A stretch of DNA of 64,000 bases, taken from Alistipes sp. GTDB lineage: Bacteria; Bacteroidota; Bacteroidia; Bacteroidales; Rikenellaceae. Location of the stretch: positions 1 through 64,000 of the forward strand of contig JAFVIB010000044.1 in the NCBI GenBank assembly GCA_017474235.1. Direction: 5' to 3'. The first letter of the stretch is position 1; the number at the start of each line of letters is the position of its first letter. Positions 8,540-16,642 of this stretch are shown piece after piece. A program made the translations under genes and the position numbers. Under the pieces are notes generated by a model, which worked only from the letters and a program-made list of their open reading frames with translations, was not told the origin of the DNA and ran no database searches.

Positions 8540-8648
8540 TGTTATGCGGAATACCGCATAACATCACCGACGAGGCAGTGCAGTCAAGCGTAGCTTGGTG
8601 CGCAAATAGCCGAGGAGGTAACCCCTACTATGTGAGAATCCCCTCTTT
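8524..8648. other. Structured non-coding domain C
   Basis: AA-G-GAGGGGATT (8524-8535) pairs with AATCCCCTC-TTT (8637-8648), enclosing an 11-bp hairpin with AATA loop (8539-8564) and a CAAGC-GTA-GCTTG hairpin near 8585-8597. Domains A, B and C are almost contiguous, together about 340 nt without a gene. Smaller palindromes follow (8664-8678, 8705-8714). Confidence 0.5.
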
Positions 8649-8682
8649 ATGCATTAAGCAGGGAGCTGCGCAGCAGCTTATA

Positions 8683-8760
8683 GTTTTGTTTTAGGCTATA
8701 TGGGGAGCTAGCTCAATAATAAATCCTAAAACAAAACAGGTGGCTGATATTCAGCCACCT
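8683..8760 (-). terminator. Terminator of tRNA-Ser plus flanking inverted repeat
   Basis: On the minus strand, downstream of the tRNA, AGGTGGCTGA pairs with TCAGCCACCT (8738-8760) and is followed by GTTTTGTTTT. The T-rich tail is itself half of a perfect 13-bp inverted repeat (8683-8695 with 8725-8737). Confidence 0.7.
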
Positions 8761-8772
8761 GCCTGCTTGATG

Positions 8773-8860
8773 CGGAAAGGAGGGGATTCGAACCCCTGAA
8801 ACGCTTTTGGCGTTTACTCGCTTTCCAGGCGGGCCAGTTCAACCACTCCTGCACCTTTCC
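8773..8860 (-). tRNA. tRNA-Ser(GGA)
   Basis: Reverse strand folds as a class II tRNA of 88 nt: acceptor stem GGAAAGG/CCTTTCC, anticodon loop C-T-GGA-A-A, a long variable arm (GTAAACGCC..AGCGTTT region) and a T-arm with GGTTCGAATCC. Discriminator base is G; the 3' CCA is not encoded. Anticodon GGA reads UCC/UCU serine codons. Confidence 0.93.
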
Positions 8861-8873
8861 TTTTTTCGGCAGA

Positions 8874-8905
8874 CAAAGATAGAAAACTTTTTCAATTCGA
8901 GCAAC
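8874..8905 (-). promoter_or_regulatory. Promoter of tRNA-Ser
   Basis: Reverse-strand TATCTTTG at 8881-8874, about 14 bp before the mature tRNA 5' end, with a weak GTTG 20 bp upstream. Confidence 0.6.
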
Positions 8906-8944
8906 TTTTTCATTCAATTTCAAATACCGTGACCATTTTACTAT

Positions 8945-8952
8945 TATCTTTG
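8945..8952 (+). promoter_or_regulatory. -7 promoter box of the EamA-family transporter
   Basis: TATCTTTG at 8945-8952, 19 bp before the ATG at 8972. The -33 region is poor. Confidence 0.55.
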
Positions 8953-8971
8953 CGCAGATTAATTAGTGGTT

Positions 8972-9877
8972 ATGGAGCGTACAAACTCGATTTTAGGACA
9001 TCTTGCCTGCTTTACGGCATATACAATATTCGGACTTAACATAGTGGTATGCAAGGACTTAACAAGTAGCGGAGCCATATCTCCGATTGCGCTGTTTACC
9101 ATTCGCTCGTTAGGTGCAGGTGCGTTATTTTGGCTTATATCGCTCTTCTTACCAAAGCAGAGTGTGGAGAGAAGAGATTTGCCAAAGATTTTTGCAGCCT
9201 CTGTGCTCGGTTTCTTCCTTACGCAGATGTGCTTTCTGATGGCTATATCGCGTATTACGCCGATGGATTGTTCGATAATCACATCTCTGTCGCCAATATA
9301 CACTATGTTCATTGCAGCATACGCCCTCAAAGAGCCACTATCGACTCAGAAAATCGGGGGTGTCGTATTGAGCCTTTGTGGTATTATATACCTGATACTC
9401 AATAGTGTAACTTCAACAGCAACAGCTATTGAAACGACACCTGTAGGCGTATTGTTAATGATTGGCAACTCCCTCTGTTTTTCGCTCTATCTCGGTATTT
9501 TCAAGCCGACGATTGCCAAATACTCGGTTGTGATATTTATGAAGTGGACATTCCTATTTGCGTCGCTATTATCACTACCATTTTCTGTTAAAGAGCTATT
9601 TACAATCGACTATGCAGCCCTACCGACATCGTTTATCACAGAGCTCGCTTTCCTTGTTATCTGCGCAACCTTTATTACATACTTCCTCATACCTGTCGGA
9701 CAGAAGATTTTGCGCCCGACGCTTGTCAGTATGTACTCCTATGTGCAGCCTATCATAGCTATTGTAGTAAGCATCTATGTAGGTATGGACACACTGAGTT
9801 GGCAGAAGGTTATTGCTGCCATAACCGTATTTACAGGCGTGATATTGGTCTCTTACAGCAGGAAGAAGGCGGCGTAA
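8972..9877 (+). CDS. EamA/DMT family transporter
   Basis: 301 residues from the ATG at 8972 (a GTG two codons upstream is also in frame). Ten predicted membrane helices form two EamA repeats, the second beginning near residue 150 with P-V-G-V-L-L-M-I-G-N-S-L-C-F-S. This is the drug/metabolite transporter superfamily, usually exporting amino acids or other small metabolites across the inner membrane; substrate unknown. Its TAA stop directly abuts the stop codon of the converging CDF gene, leaving no room for a terminator. Confidence 0.85.
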   Translation: MERTNSILGHLACFTAYTIFGLNIVVCKDLTSSGAISPIALFTIRSLGAGALFWLISLFLPKQSVERRDLPKIFAASVLGFFLTQMCFLMAISRITPMDCSIITSLSPIYTMFIAAYALKEPLSTQKIGGVVLSLCGIIYLILNSVTSTATAIETTPVGVLLMIGNSLCFSLYLGIFKPTIAKYSVVIFMKWTFLFASLLSLPFSVKELFTIDYAALPTSFITELAFLVICATFITYFLIPVGQKILRPTLVSMYSYVQPIIAIVVSIYVGMDTLSWQKVIAAITVFTGVILVSYSRKKAA

Positions 9878-10771
9878 TTACTTTATCGGCTCGGTATGTA
9901 TGCCCACATGCGTACCCGCGCCAAATTGTGCTTTGAGCTGTCGCTCGACTGTTGTAGTTATTCTGTGAGCCTCATTGAGTGTCAAATTACCATCCATACG
10001 GATATGTACCTCTATGGCATAGTTATTTCCGATACGGCGAGTGCGTAGATGATGCGGCGAGGTTACACCATCAACAGAGAGGATAATGCTCTCTATTTGT
10101 CTCTCGACATCCTCAGGCAGTGAACGCTCCAAAAGCTCTTCGATGCAGGGCTTAAATAGATCTATTGACACTTTGATAATAAAACCACTTACAACCAACG
10201 CTGCAAGAGGGTCAAGTACGCGCCACTGCTCACCCAAAAACATTGCACCTCCGATACCTATCAGAACACCGACCGAAGAGAGCGCATCGCTACGATGATG
10301 CCACGCATTTGCAACGACCGTCTGAGAGTTAAGATGCTCTGCCGCGCGGACTGTATAGCGATACAACAACTCTTTGATCACGATAGATAGAGCAGCCGCT
10401 ATAAGGGCAATCGTGCTTGGCGATTGAGGCACCACACCATTCATAAATGCAACAATCTGCTCTACGGCATTTACAATAATACCCACACCGACACCAAAGA
10501 GTATCAGACTTATCACTACCGTTGCAAGTGTCTCGTATTTACCATGACCGTAACCGTGGTCTTCATCTGCCGGCTTACCCGATATGCGGATAAAGAGCAG
10601 TACAACTATATCTGTAACAAAATCGGACAGAGAGTGTACAGCATCTGCAATCATCGCAGCACTATGACCCAAAATACCTGCTAAAAACTTAAAGATAACA
10701 AGCACTATATTGACAATGCTGCCAACAATGGTCACTCTATATATTCCTCTCTCTCGGCTATTGTTTGTCAT
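9878..10771 (-). CDS. Cation diffusion facilitator (CDF) family metal exporter
   Basis: 297 residues with six membrane helices and both CDF metal-site motifs: D43-A-V-H46-S-L-S-D50 in helix 2 and H-H-R-S-D-A-L-S-S-V-G in helix 5, followed by a ~90-residue cytoplasmic C-terminal domain (dimerisation/ferredoxin-like). The family exports Zn2+, Fe2+ or other divalent cations in exchange for protons; the H-x-x-x-D type sites favour zinc. The start overlaps the end of the upstream hydrolase gene by 14 bp, so the two are translated from one transcript. Confidence 0.92.
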   Translation of the reverse strand: MTNNSRERGIYRVTIVGSIVNIVLVIFKFLAGILGHSAAMIADAVHSLSDFVTDIVVLLFIRISGKPADEDHGYGHGKYETLATVVISLILFGVGVGIIVNAVEQIVAFMNGVVPQSPSTIALIAAALSIVIKELLYRYTVRAAEHLNSQTVVANAWHHRSDALSSVGVLIGIGGAMFLGEQWRVLDPLAALVVSGFIIKVSIDLFKPCIEELLERSLPEDVERQIESIILSVDGVTSPHHLRTRRIGNNYAIEVHIRMDGNLTLNEAHRITTTVERQLKAQFGAGTHVGIHTEPIK

Positions 10772-11663
10772 TTGATAGCGTGTTTAAGAATGTTACAATT
10801 TTTTCGCAATAGTCATTATCTGACTGAGGATGCACAAAATCATCAATTATACAGTGGTTATCGCCCTCTAAAACCCATTTCTGAGCCTGCGGTGCGGCTT
10901 CTGTCAGCTCTTCAAAGTTGGCATACGGCACAGTTCTGTCGCCCACAGATTGTACAAGCAGTGCCGGACGAGAGCCGAGCTTTGTAATCTCATTTATCGG
11001 CGATATATTAGCCATTTTGCCAAATCTAAATCGGGTAACAAGTGCCACAAACGGAGAGAGAATACGCGCCACCGCCTTGGAAGCTACCAGCTCAACATTC
11101 CTATCAAAATTAAACTCCCAACTACTATATGCAGAGAGGGCTATAAGGGCATCTATACGGCTATTTCTACCCGTCGCAACCACAGCCGTCGCCGCACCCA
11201 TACTCAAACCCATTGCAACCACAGGAACGCCACTATATCGAGGTTGAGATTTGATATACTCCACCGCTGCATCTACATCCTGCCACTCGCGGGTAGCTGC
11301 ATATATCCCCCAGCCATCACTTGCCCCATGTGAACGCAAGTCGAGCAACAGTGAAGCAAAACCATTGTCGGCAAAAAGGCGCGAATGACCATACCAATTA
11401 GTCACTGTCGCCGAGTGTATTCCCCCAAGACAGAGAACAACACCTTTGGGATTATCTACCGCCACCTCATAGGCTGTAAGGGCTATACCATCTGCGCTCT
11501 GCAACCTTACCACAGAGGACTCCACGCCAAACTCAGCTGGGTTATATACCTCGCCCTGCGTACGACAATCGAGCATTTTATGCATCTTTATAGCCGGCAG
11601 AGCTATGCAGACAATCACAACAATCGCTACAATCGCAAGTATTATATATGGCAAAACCTTCAT
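10758..11663 (-). CDS. Membrane-anchored alpha/beta hydrolase
   Basis: 301 residues from the ATG at 11663; longer frames using a TTG at 11723 would start upstream of the promoter box and are unlikely. An N-terminal hydrophobic helix (residues 3-25) probably anchors it. The nucleophile elbow G-L-S-M-G sits near residue 153, after R-S-H-G-A-S-D-G-W-G; the catalytic His is likely in D-N-H-C-I-I-D-D near residue 275. Substrate unknown (serine esterase/peptidase-like). A -7 box TACCTTTG (reverse strand, 11678-11671) is only 8 bp from the ATG, so the message is close to leaderless. It forms an operon with the CDF exporter. Confidence 0.8.
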   Translation of the reverse strand: MKVLPYIILAIVAIVVIVCIALPAIKMHKMLDCRTQGEVYNPAEFGVESSVVRLQSADGIALTAYEVAVDNPKGVVLCLGGIHSATVTNWYGHSRLFADNGFASLLLDLRSHGASDGWGIYAATREWQDVDAAVEYIKSQPRYSGVPVVAMGLSMGAATAVVATGRNSRIDALIALSAYSSWEFNFDRNVELVASKAVARILSPFVALVTRFRFGKMANISPINEITKLGSRPALLVQSVGDRTVPYANFEELTEAAPQAQKWVLEGDNHCIIDDFVHPQSDNDYCEKIVTFLNTLSNDKQ

Positions 11664-11724
11664 AACTCCACAAAGGTACAAATTTAAACCCAAAAAAGCA
11701 ATCCGCACCATATTCTTAAACAAT

Positions 11725-11756
11725 GTTGTTCGTTTAGAAAATTATTTTTAATTTTG
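11725..11756 (+). promoter_or_regulatory. Promoter of the LRR-protein leader
   Basis: TAATTTTG at 11749-11756 with GTTG at 11725-11728, 20 bp apart. It lies ~420 bp upstream of the LRR gene, so it would produce a very long leader or a separate small RNA. Confidence 0.55.
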
Positions 11757-12176
11757 TGGTGTAATCAGATAGATTACAGACATATTGAAAGTGTTTTCGC
11801 TTTTGTCCTTGTTGAAAATGTGGAAGTTTTCTTGACCAAAGGATTAAACGAACAGCACTCATATTTTGTATAGCTATGCGGCTGTACGCTGTTTGCGTAC
11901 CTACCCCATACTATCCAAGTGTGGGGCATTGTAGCGTTTGTTTTGGTCAGGTCTTTCCACAACCTTCAACAGATAAACGAAAATCAACTCCACACTTTCT
12001 TTTTATATAGCCCGATAGGAGTTGGCGGGTACAAAAACCAATCAAAATGTAGAAAAAATCTTACAACGCACCAACTGTGGAGTGCTACTCTGCACAGGTA
12101 GAGAGCGGCTTTCAAACATCGTTAGAAGATCCAAAAACAGACCCTACGCAAAGTTGGTAATTAAAACTTATATATT
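11757..12176 (+). other. Long structured 5' leader (or ncRNA) of the LRR lipoprotein gene
   Basis: About 420 bp without a convincing gene. Right after the promoter comes GTAATC-AGATA-GATTAC (11761-11777). A long imperfect rod is formed by 11819-11848 and 11933-11961 (TGTGGAAG..TTGACCAAA with TTTGGTCAGG..CTTTCCACA), enclosing a GTACGC/GCGTAC hairpin and a CCCCA/TGGGG pair. Further down ACTCCACA (11987-11994) pairs with TGTGGAGT (12076-12083). A 60-codon frame at 11919-12101 crosses these structures and is judged non-coding. Whether the leader regulates the LRR gene is inference. Confidence 0.5.
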
Positions 12177-14552
12177 ATGAAGAGATTATTTTTTGCAGTA
12201 GTTGCAATGCTCTTTGCAGCTTGTACTACCGATGTTACAGAGGATGTAGCAGTTAAGCTCCCCGAAACCATTACCGTTTCGTTTGAGGAAGGTAGCCGTA
12301 TTCAACTCAATGAGGGTAAGACCGTTTGGACTGCGGGCGACCTTGTTAGTGTATTCTACCGCTCTGATGCAAATCAGCAGTGGAAGTTTCAGGGTGTTAC
12401 GGGCGACCGTAGCGGTAATTTAAGGAGAGTATCTACCCCTGAAGCTACAACAAAACTCTCAAAAGTTGTAGCAGTATATCCGTATAACAAAAACTACTAC
12501 ATCAACCCCGAGACCTGCAATATTGAGGCTACGCTCCCTGCCGAGCAGACATATCTTAAAGATAGTTACGGTCTTGACGGCAATATATTGGTTTCAGCAA
12601 GCGAATTTAACCAACTCTATATGCGCAATGTGCTTGGCTGGCTGAAGATTCAGCTTAAGGGCGAGGGTCAAGTTGTAAAGAAGATAACTCTGAAAGGCAA
12701 CAATAGCGAGCAGGTGGCAGGTTTAATCTATATTGATAGCTCTGATGCAACAGCGACTCTCGCTGCTGAACACTCTGACGGTGGCGATGACGGCGTAGGC
12801 GGTACACTCGTTTTTGAGGATACAATCCTTACAGAAGTTGCTCTCAACTGTACAGAGGGCGTTACACTCGGCTCTGAGGCAACTGCGTTTTATATCGCTC
12901 TGCCACCACAGGAGTTTAGTAAGGGCTTTACTCTCAAGGTACTCTATGATGACGATACAACAATGACAAAATCGACATCAAATAGCGTGACCATCGAGCG
13001 AAATACTATTCTGCCGATGGATGCCCTTTACTACGACGGTAATACACCGCCTGTCTATGAGCTTGCTTATACGACCAATAATAGCCAACCTCTTGACCCA
13101 TATACCACCGAGGGCTTTGGTGCAAACTTCTTGGAGAATATCTACGATGCCGAGACAGGCAAGGGCTCTCTTAAGTTCGACGGTAGAATAACGACTATCC
13201 CTGCAAATGCATTTATTGTCTGCACAAACCTTACCTGGATTGATATCCCGAATTGCATAACCACTATTGGCGATAAAGCATTCAAAGGTTGTTCCGCTGT
13301 GGAGAGTTTGACTCTTCCAAGCAGTATTACATCTATTGGTAAATCTGCCTTTGAGAACTGTACGGGAAAGGTGACTATTAATTCTAATGGTAAATTCCAT
13401 AAAGCTAAGTTTACAGAAGTTGTTATCGGCAATAGCGTAACAGCGATTGGAAATTATGCATTCGAAGATTGCAGCAGTTTGACATCTGTTACTATCCCTG
13501 ATAGTGTAACTATGATTGGAAGTTATGCATTCAAAAATTGCAGTAGTTTGGCATCTGTCACCATCGGTAATAGGGTAACTATGATTGGAGAGTATGCATT
13601 CTACAGTTGTAGCAACATTAAAGATGTCTATTACCAAGGAGATTTATCCGGATGGTGCAAGATAAGTTTTAGGGACAATCCTTTATCTTATGGAGCAAAA
13701 TTATATATTGATAATAAGGAGGTTACAGATATTACTATCCCATCAGATATAATTTCAATTGGGGATTATGCATTCCTGTATTGCAGCAGCCTGACATCGG
13801 TTACTATTTCTGATAGCGTAACTGAGATTGGAAGTCAAGCATTCTACGGTTGCAGCAGCCTGACATCGGTTACTATCGGTAATAGGGTAACTATGATTGG
13901 ATATTATGCATTCAGTGGTTGCAGCAGCCTGACATCGGTTACTATCCCTAATCGCGTAACTGAGATTGGAGATGGTGCATTCTACAATTGCAGCAGCCTG
14001 ACATCAGTTACTATAGGCAATAATGTAACTACTTTGGGAACAAATCCATTCAAAGACTGCTCAAAACTTACTGAGTTTAATGGTAAATTTGCTTCAGCAG
14101 ATAAGCGTTGCCTTATTGTAGATGGTGTTCTCAACTCGTTTGCTATCGGTTGTGGGCTTACCGAGTATGCTATTCCGAATAGTGTAACTGAGATTGGAGA
14201 TTGGGCATTCTATAATTGCAGCAACCTGACTTCTGTTACTATCCCTAATAGCGTAACTGAGATTGGAGATTGGGCATTCCTGTATTGCAGCAGCCTGACT
14301 TCTGTTACTATCCCTGATAGCGTAACAGAGATTGGACGAGAATCATTCCATAATTGCACTAATCTTAAAGAGGTATTTTGCAAGCCGATAACTCCACCAA
14401 CGGGAGCCAGTTGGATGTTTGACACAAACGCTACCGACCGAAAAATCTATGTCCCTGCATCTGACGATGACAGCATTATAAATGCTTACAAGGCGGCAGA
14501 TTATTGGAAAAATTATGCTGACTACATTGAGGAGTATGAATTTACAGAATAA
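12177..14552 (+). CDS. BspA-type leucine-rich repeat lipoprotein
   Basis: 791 residues. The N-terminus K-R-L-F-F-A-V-V-A-M-L-F-A-A-C16 is a lipoprotein signal peptide, so it should be anchored in the outer membrane, probably surface exposed. Residues ~20-290 form a beta-rich domain resembling the fimbrillin-like N-terminal domains of Bacteroidota lipoproteins. From about residue 330 to 740 there are 23-residue LRR_5 (BspA/TpLRR) repeats of the form S-L-T-S-V-T-I-P-x-S-V-T-x-I-G-x-x-A-F-x-x-C-S, interrupted by two non-repeat insertions (around 13620-13740 and 14040-14160). BspA-like repeats mediate host-protein and cell binding in known members; that role here is inferred. Several repeats are almost identical in DNA. 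Confidence 0.9.
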   Translation: MKRLFFAVVAMLFAACTTDVTEDVAVKLPETITVSFEEGSRIQLNEGKTVWTAGDLVSVFYRSDANQQWKFQGVTGDRSGNLRRVSTPEATTKLSKVVAVYPYNKNYYINPETCNIEATLPAEQTYLKDSYGLDGNILVSASEFNQLYMRNVLGWLKIQLKGEGQVVKKITLKGNNSEQVAGLIYIDSSDATATLAAEHSDGGDDGVGGTLVFEDTILTEVALNCTEGVTLGSEATAFYIALPPQEFSKGFTLKVLYDDDTTMTKSTSNSVTIERNTILPMDALYYDGNTPPVYELAYTTNNSQPLDPYTTEGFGANFLENIYDAETGKGSLKFDGRITTIPANAFIVCTNLTWIDIPNCITTIGDKAFKGCSAVESLTLPSSITSIGKSAFENCTGKVTINSNGKFHKAKFTEVVIGNSVTAIGNYAFEDCSSLTSVTIPDSVTMIGSYAFKNCSSLASVTIGNRVTMIGEYAFYSCSNIKDVYYQGDLSGWCKISFRDNPLSYGAKLYIDNKEVTDITIPSDIISIGDYAFLYCSSLTSVTISDSVTEIGSQAFYGCSSLTSVTIGNRVTMIGYYAFSGCSSLTSVTIPNRVTEIGDGAFYNCSSLTSVTIGNNVTTLGTNPFKDCSKLTEFNGKFASADKRCLIVDGVLNSFAIGCGLTEYAIPNSVTEIGDWAFYNCSNLTSVTIPNSVTEIGDWAFLYCSSLTSVTIPDSVTEIGRESFHNCTNLKEVFCKPITPPTGASWMFDTNATDRKIYVPASDDDSIINAYKAADYWKNYADYIEEYEFTE
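13782..14010 (+). repeat. 69-bp tandem LRR repeats, near-identical in DNA
   Basis: The segment TTGCAGCAGCCTGACATC recurs with minor changes at about 13781, 13850, 13919 and 13988, i.e. every 69 bp (23 codons). Similar copies occur from 13460 and again to 14340. Confidence 0.85.
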
Positions 14553-14570
14553 CAGTATCTAAAAAACGAT

Positions 14571-14600
14571 ACAGGCGTATGCAGAGTTGCATACGCCTGT
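14571..14600. terminator. Perfect 13-bp hairpin after the LRR gene, shared with 31717-31756
   Basis: 14571-14583 pairs with 14588-14600 (loop GAGT). There is no real T-tract. The same stem core occurs downstream of the PorV-like gene at 31.7 kb. Confidence 0.7.
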
Positions 14601-14630
14601 ATTGTTTCACTATATGGTAGGTTCTATAAA

Positions 14631-15638
14631 TTAATTTCCCGCTACGACGATAATACCCAAGCCGATAATAAAGAGGGCGAACATCAGCGCAAGGAGGTAG
14701 CCTGTTTTACGGTCGGCACCCTTAAATTCGTGCCAAATAAAGACACCCCAAAAGGCTGCAATCATAGGTGCGCCCTGACCGAGTGCATACGACACTGCTG
14801 CGCCTGCCTTACCTGCGGCGATATAGCTAAAGGCTGTGCCCAAGCACCATATTGCACCGCCCAAGACACCGACAAGGTGGGTCGATAGTGAGCCTTTGAA
14901 GTACTCGCGGTATGATACAGGAGAGCCGACAAACGGACGCTTCATAACGATAGTATTAAACACCACATTTGACAGCAGCACACCAAGAGAGAAGATAAAT
15001 ATTGCCGAGTATGGTGTTAGCATACCCTCGGCAGGATTCTCAAAATTGTTAATATCCATACCCTTAACCACAAAGCGATAGAAGGTGGACATCAGCAGAC
15101 CCGCGATAATAGCCAGCACGACGCCTTTACGGCTGCTTGCGTTGCTCTCGCCCTGTTTTGATACTCTACCCGCAGCCATACCGTTACAAACAATAGCAAC
15201 CACTACAAACAGCACTCCCAAAGCGAGCAACCACGGATTACCTTTACTCTGCTCAAGGTAGTTATTAATAACGCCCAGCACCAGCGCAAGACCGCAACCG
15301 AGAGGAAAAGCAACTGACATACCGGCAAGAGATGTAGATGCCGAGAGCAGGATATTAGAGCCATTGAAGATTATTCCGCCAAGAAGCACCCAGCCCACAG
15401 AGACAATACTTGCCTGCGACAGGTCGGCAATAAAGCCTCGACCCTCGCTGCCCGTACTACCCATAGTAAAGCCAAGCAACAGCGTAAAGAGTACCATTCC
15501 GATAACATAATCCCAATAGAACAGTTCATAACGCCAAGTTCTTCCTGCAAGTTTCTGTGTGTTTCCCCAAGAGCCCCAGCAGAGCATCGTAATAAAGCAG
15601 AATACAACTGCCAATGCGTAACTGTTAATGATAAACAT
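14631..15638 (-). CDS. DMT-superfamily sugar permease, probable ribose/nucleoside-sugar uptake (RhaT/GRP-like)
   Basis: 335 residues with ten predicted membrane helices and no soluble domain; the start S-Y-A-L-A-V-V-F-C-F-I-T-M-L-C-W-G-S-W-G-N-T-Q-K resembles the RhaT/GRP sugar-permease branch of the drug/metabolite superfamily. It follows the ribokinase gene by 17 bp on the same strand, which makes ribose or a related pentose the most likely substrate. That assignment is from context; the family alone would also allow rhamnose or glucose. Inner-membrane symporter. Confidence 0.75.
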   Translation of the reverse strand: MFIINSYALAVVFCFITMLCWGSWGNTQKLAGRTWRYELFYWDYVIGMVLFTLLLGFTMGSTGSEGRGFIADLSQASIVSVGWVLLGGIIFNGSNILLSASTSLAGMSVAFPLGCGLALVLGVINNYLEQSKGNPWLLALGVLFVVVAIVCNGMAAGRVSKQGESNASSRKGVVLAIIAGLLMSTFYRFVVKGMDINNFENPAEGMLTPYSAIFIFSLGVLLSNVVFNTIVMKRPFVGSPVSYREYFKGSLSTHLVGVLGGAIWCLGTAFSYIAAGKAGAAVSYALGQGAPMIAAFWGVFIWHEFKGADRKTGYLLALMFALFIIGLGIIVVAGN

Positions 15639-15655
15639 AGTGTAAATATTTTAGG

Positions 15656-16558
15656 TTAAAAATTATCGACCTCTTCTCTTGTCGGTACAGATGGTTGCGC
15701 GCCTACTCGGGTAACGGATATTGCCGAAGCTTTTGTGGCAAATGTAAGTGCCTCTCGCAGCGACTTACCCTCTGCAAGTGCGGCACAGAGCGCACCATTA
15801 TATACATCGCCCGCCGCCGTTGTATCGACAGCTGCAACCTTACGAGCCTCGATTATCTCTCCCCTACCCTCCTCGTAGAGGTATGCGCCCAAGCTACCCA
15901 TTGTGATAACCACACGACCTACACCGCGCGAGCAGAGTACCTGTGCTGCCAATGACGCAGTAGCCTCATCTTTAACCTCAATACCGGTCAGCGTCTGCGC
16001 CTCGGTCTGATTTGGGGTTATAAGGTATAGTTTTGAGAGCGTCTGCTCACTTACCACCGCCGCAGGTGCAGGATTGAGGACAACCCTCGCCCCCTTTGCA
16101 GCTGCAATATCGACAGCCGCATCGACAGTAGCCATCGGAACTTCAAGCTGCAGTAGCACAATATCATCCTTCTCGACCTGCTCAAGAACACCGCGAATAT
16201 CCTCCGTCGAGAGGCTGTTATTCGCGCCCAAAGCCACCGAAATAGAGTTCTGACCGGCACTATCAACCATAATCAGGGCAACACCTGACGGAGCATCCTT
16301 GCGAACAATATATGAAGTGTCGATACCAAAACGCTGATAACTGCTCACTGCCGCATCTCCAAACATATCTCTACCCAATGCAGCCGTAAAGATAACTCTG
16401 TGACCCATTCGGGCTACAGCAACCGCTTGATTAGCCCCTTTGCCACCTCCTGCCATCATAAATCCGCCACCAATAACACTCTCCCCGGGTCGTGGCAGAC
16501 GCTCTGAACGGACAACCATATCCGTATTAGAGCTACCTATCACAATAATTTTGTTCAT
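15656..16558 (-). CDS. rbsK: Ribokinase (PfkB family)
   Basis: 300 residues from the ATG at 16558 (upstream in-frame codons overlap the promoter). PfkB fold: N-terminal G-S-S-N-T-D-M-V, the G-G-G-K-G-A-N-Q-A-V-A-x-A sugar-binding turn near residue 38-50, and the C-terminal D-T-T-A-A-G-D-V-Y-N-G-A-L anion hole with the catalytic Asp near residue 250. It phosphorylates D-ribose to ribose-5-phosphate with ATP. Co-transcribed with the downstream permease, giving a minimal uptake-and-phosphorylation unit. Confidence 0.92.
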   Translation of the reverse strand: MNKIIVIGSSNTDMVVRSERLPRPGESVIGGGFMMAGGGKGANQAVAVARMGHRVIFTAALGRDMFGDAAVSSYQRFGIDTSYIVRKDAPSGVALIMVDSAGQNSISVALGANNSLSTEDIRGVLEQVEKDDIVLLQLEVPMATVDAAVDIAAAKGARVVLNPAPAAVVSEQTLSKLYLITPNQTEAQTLTGIEVKDEATASLAAQVLCSRGVGRVVITMGSLGAYLYEEGRGEIIEARKVAAVDTTAAGDVYNGALCAALAEGKSLREALTFATKASAISVTRVGAQPSVPTREEVDNF

Positions 16559-16571
16559 TTTAACCGCTTTA

Positions 16572-16607
16572 TTTGTCAAATGTAGTAAAAATTAGTTACT
16601 TTTGCAA
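16572..16607. promoter_or_regulatory. Overlapping divergent promoters of rbsK and panB
   Basis: For panB: TTTG 16572-16575 and TACTTTTG 16597-16604 (21-bp spacer). For rbsK on the reverse strand: TACATTTG at 16584-16577 with GTTG at 16607-16604. Each -33 overlaps the other's -7, so the two polymerases would compete. Confidence 0.65.
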
Positions 16608-16642
16608 CATAAAACAAAAACCATACAACAAAACTGATTAGT

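Noticed and set aside
8966..8974. GTG at 8966 as the start of the EamA transporter
   Set aside because: The ATG two codons later is the better start; both are compatible with the promoter, and the difference is trivial.
11919..12101. 60-codon open frame in the LRR leader
   Set aside because: It crosses strong inverted repeats, has no promoter or signal peptide and no recognisable domain; better explained as structured non-coding sequence.
12978..13637. 219-codon reverse-strand frame inside the LRR gene
   Set aside because: A shadow created by the repetitive codon pattern of the leucine-rich repeats.
13460..14340. Regular repeats considered as a CRISPR array
   Set aside because: The 69-bp period is in frame, translates into LRR units and has no unique spacers.
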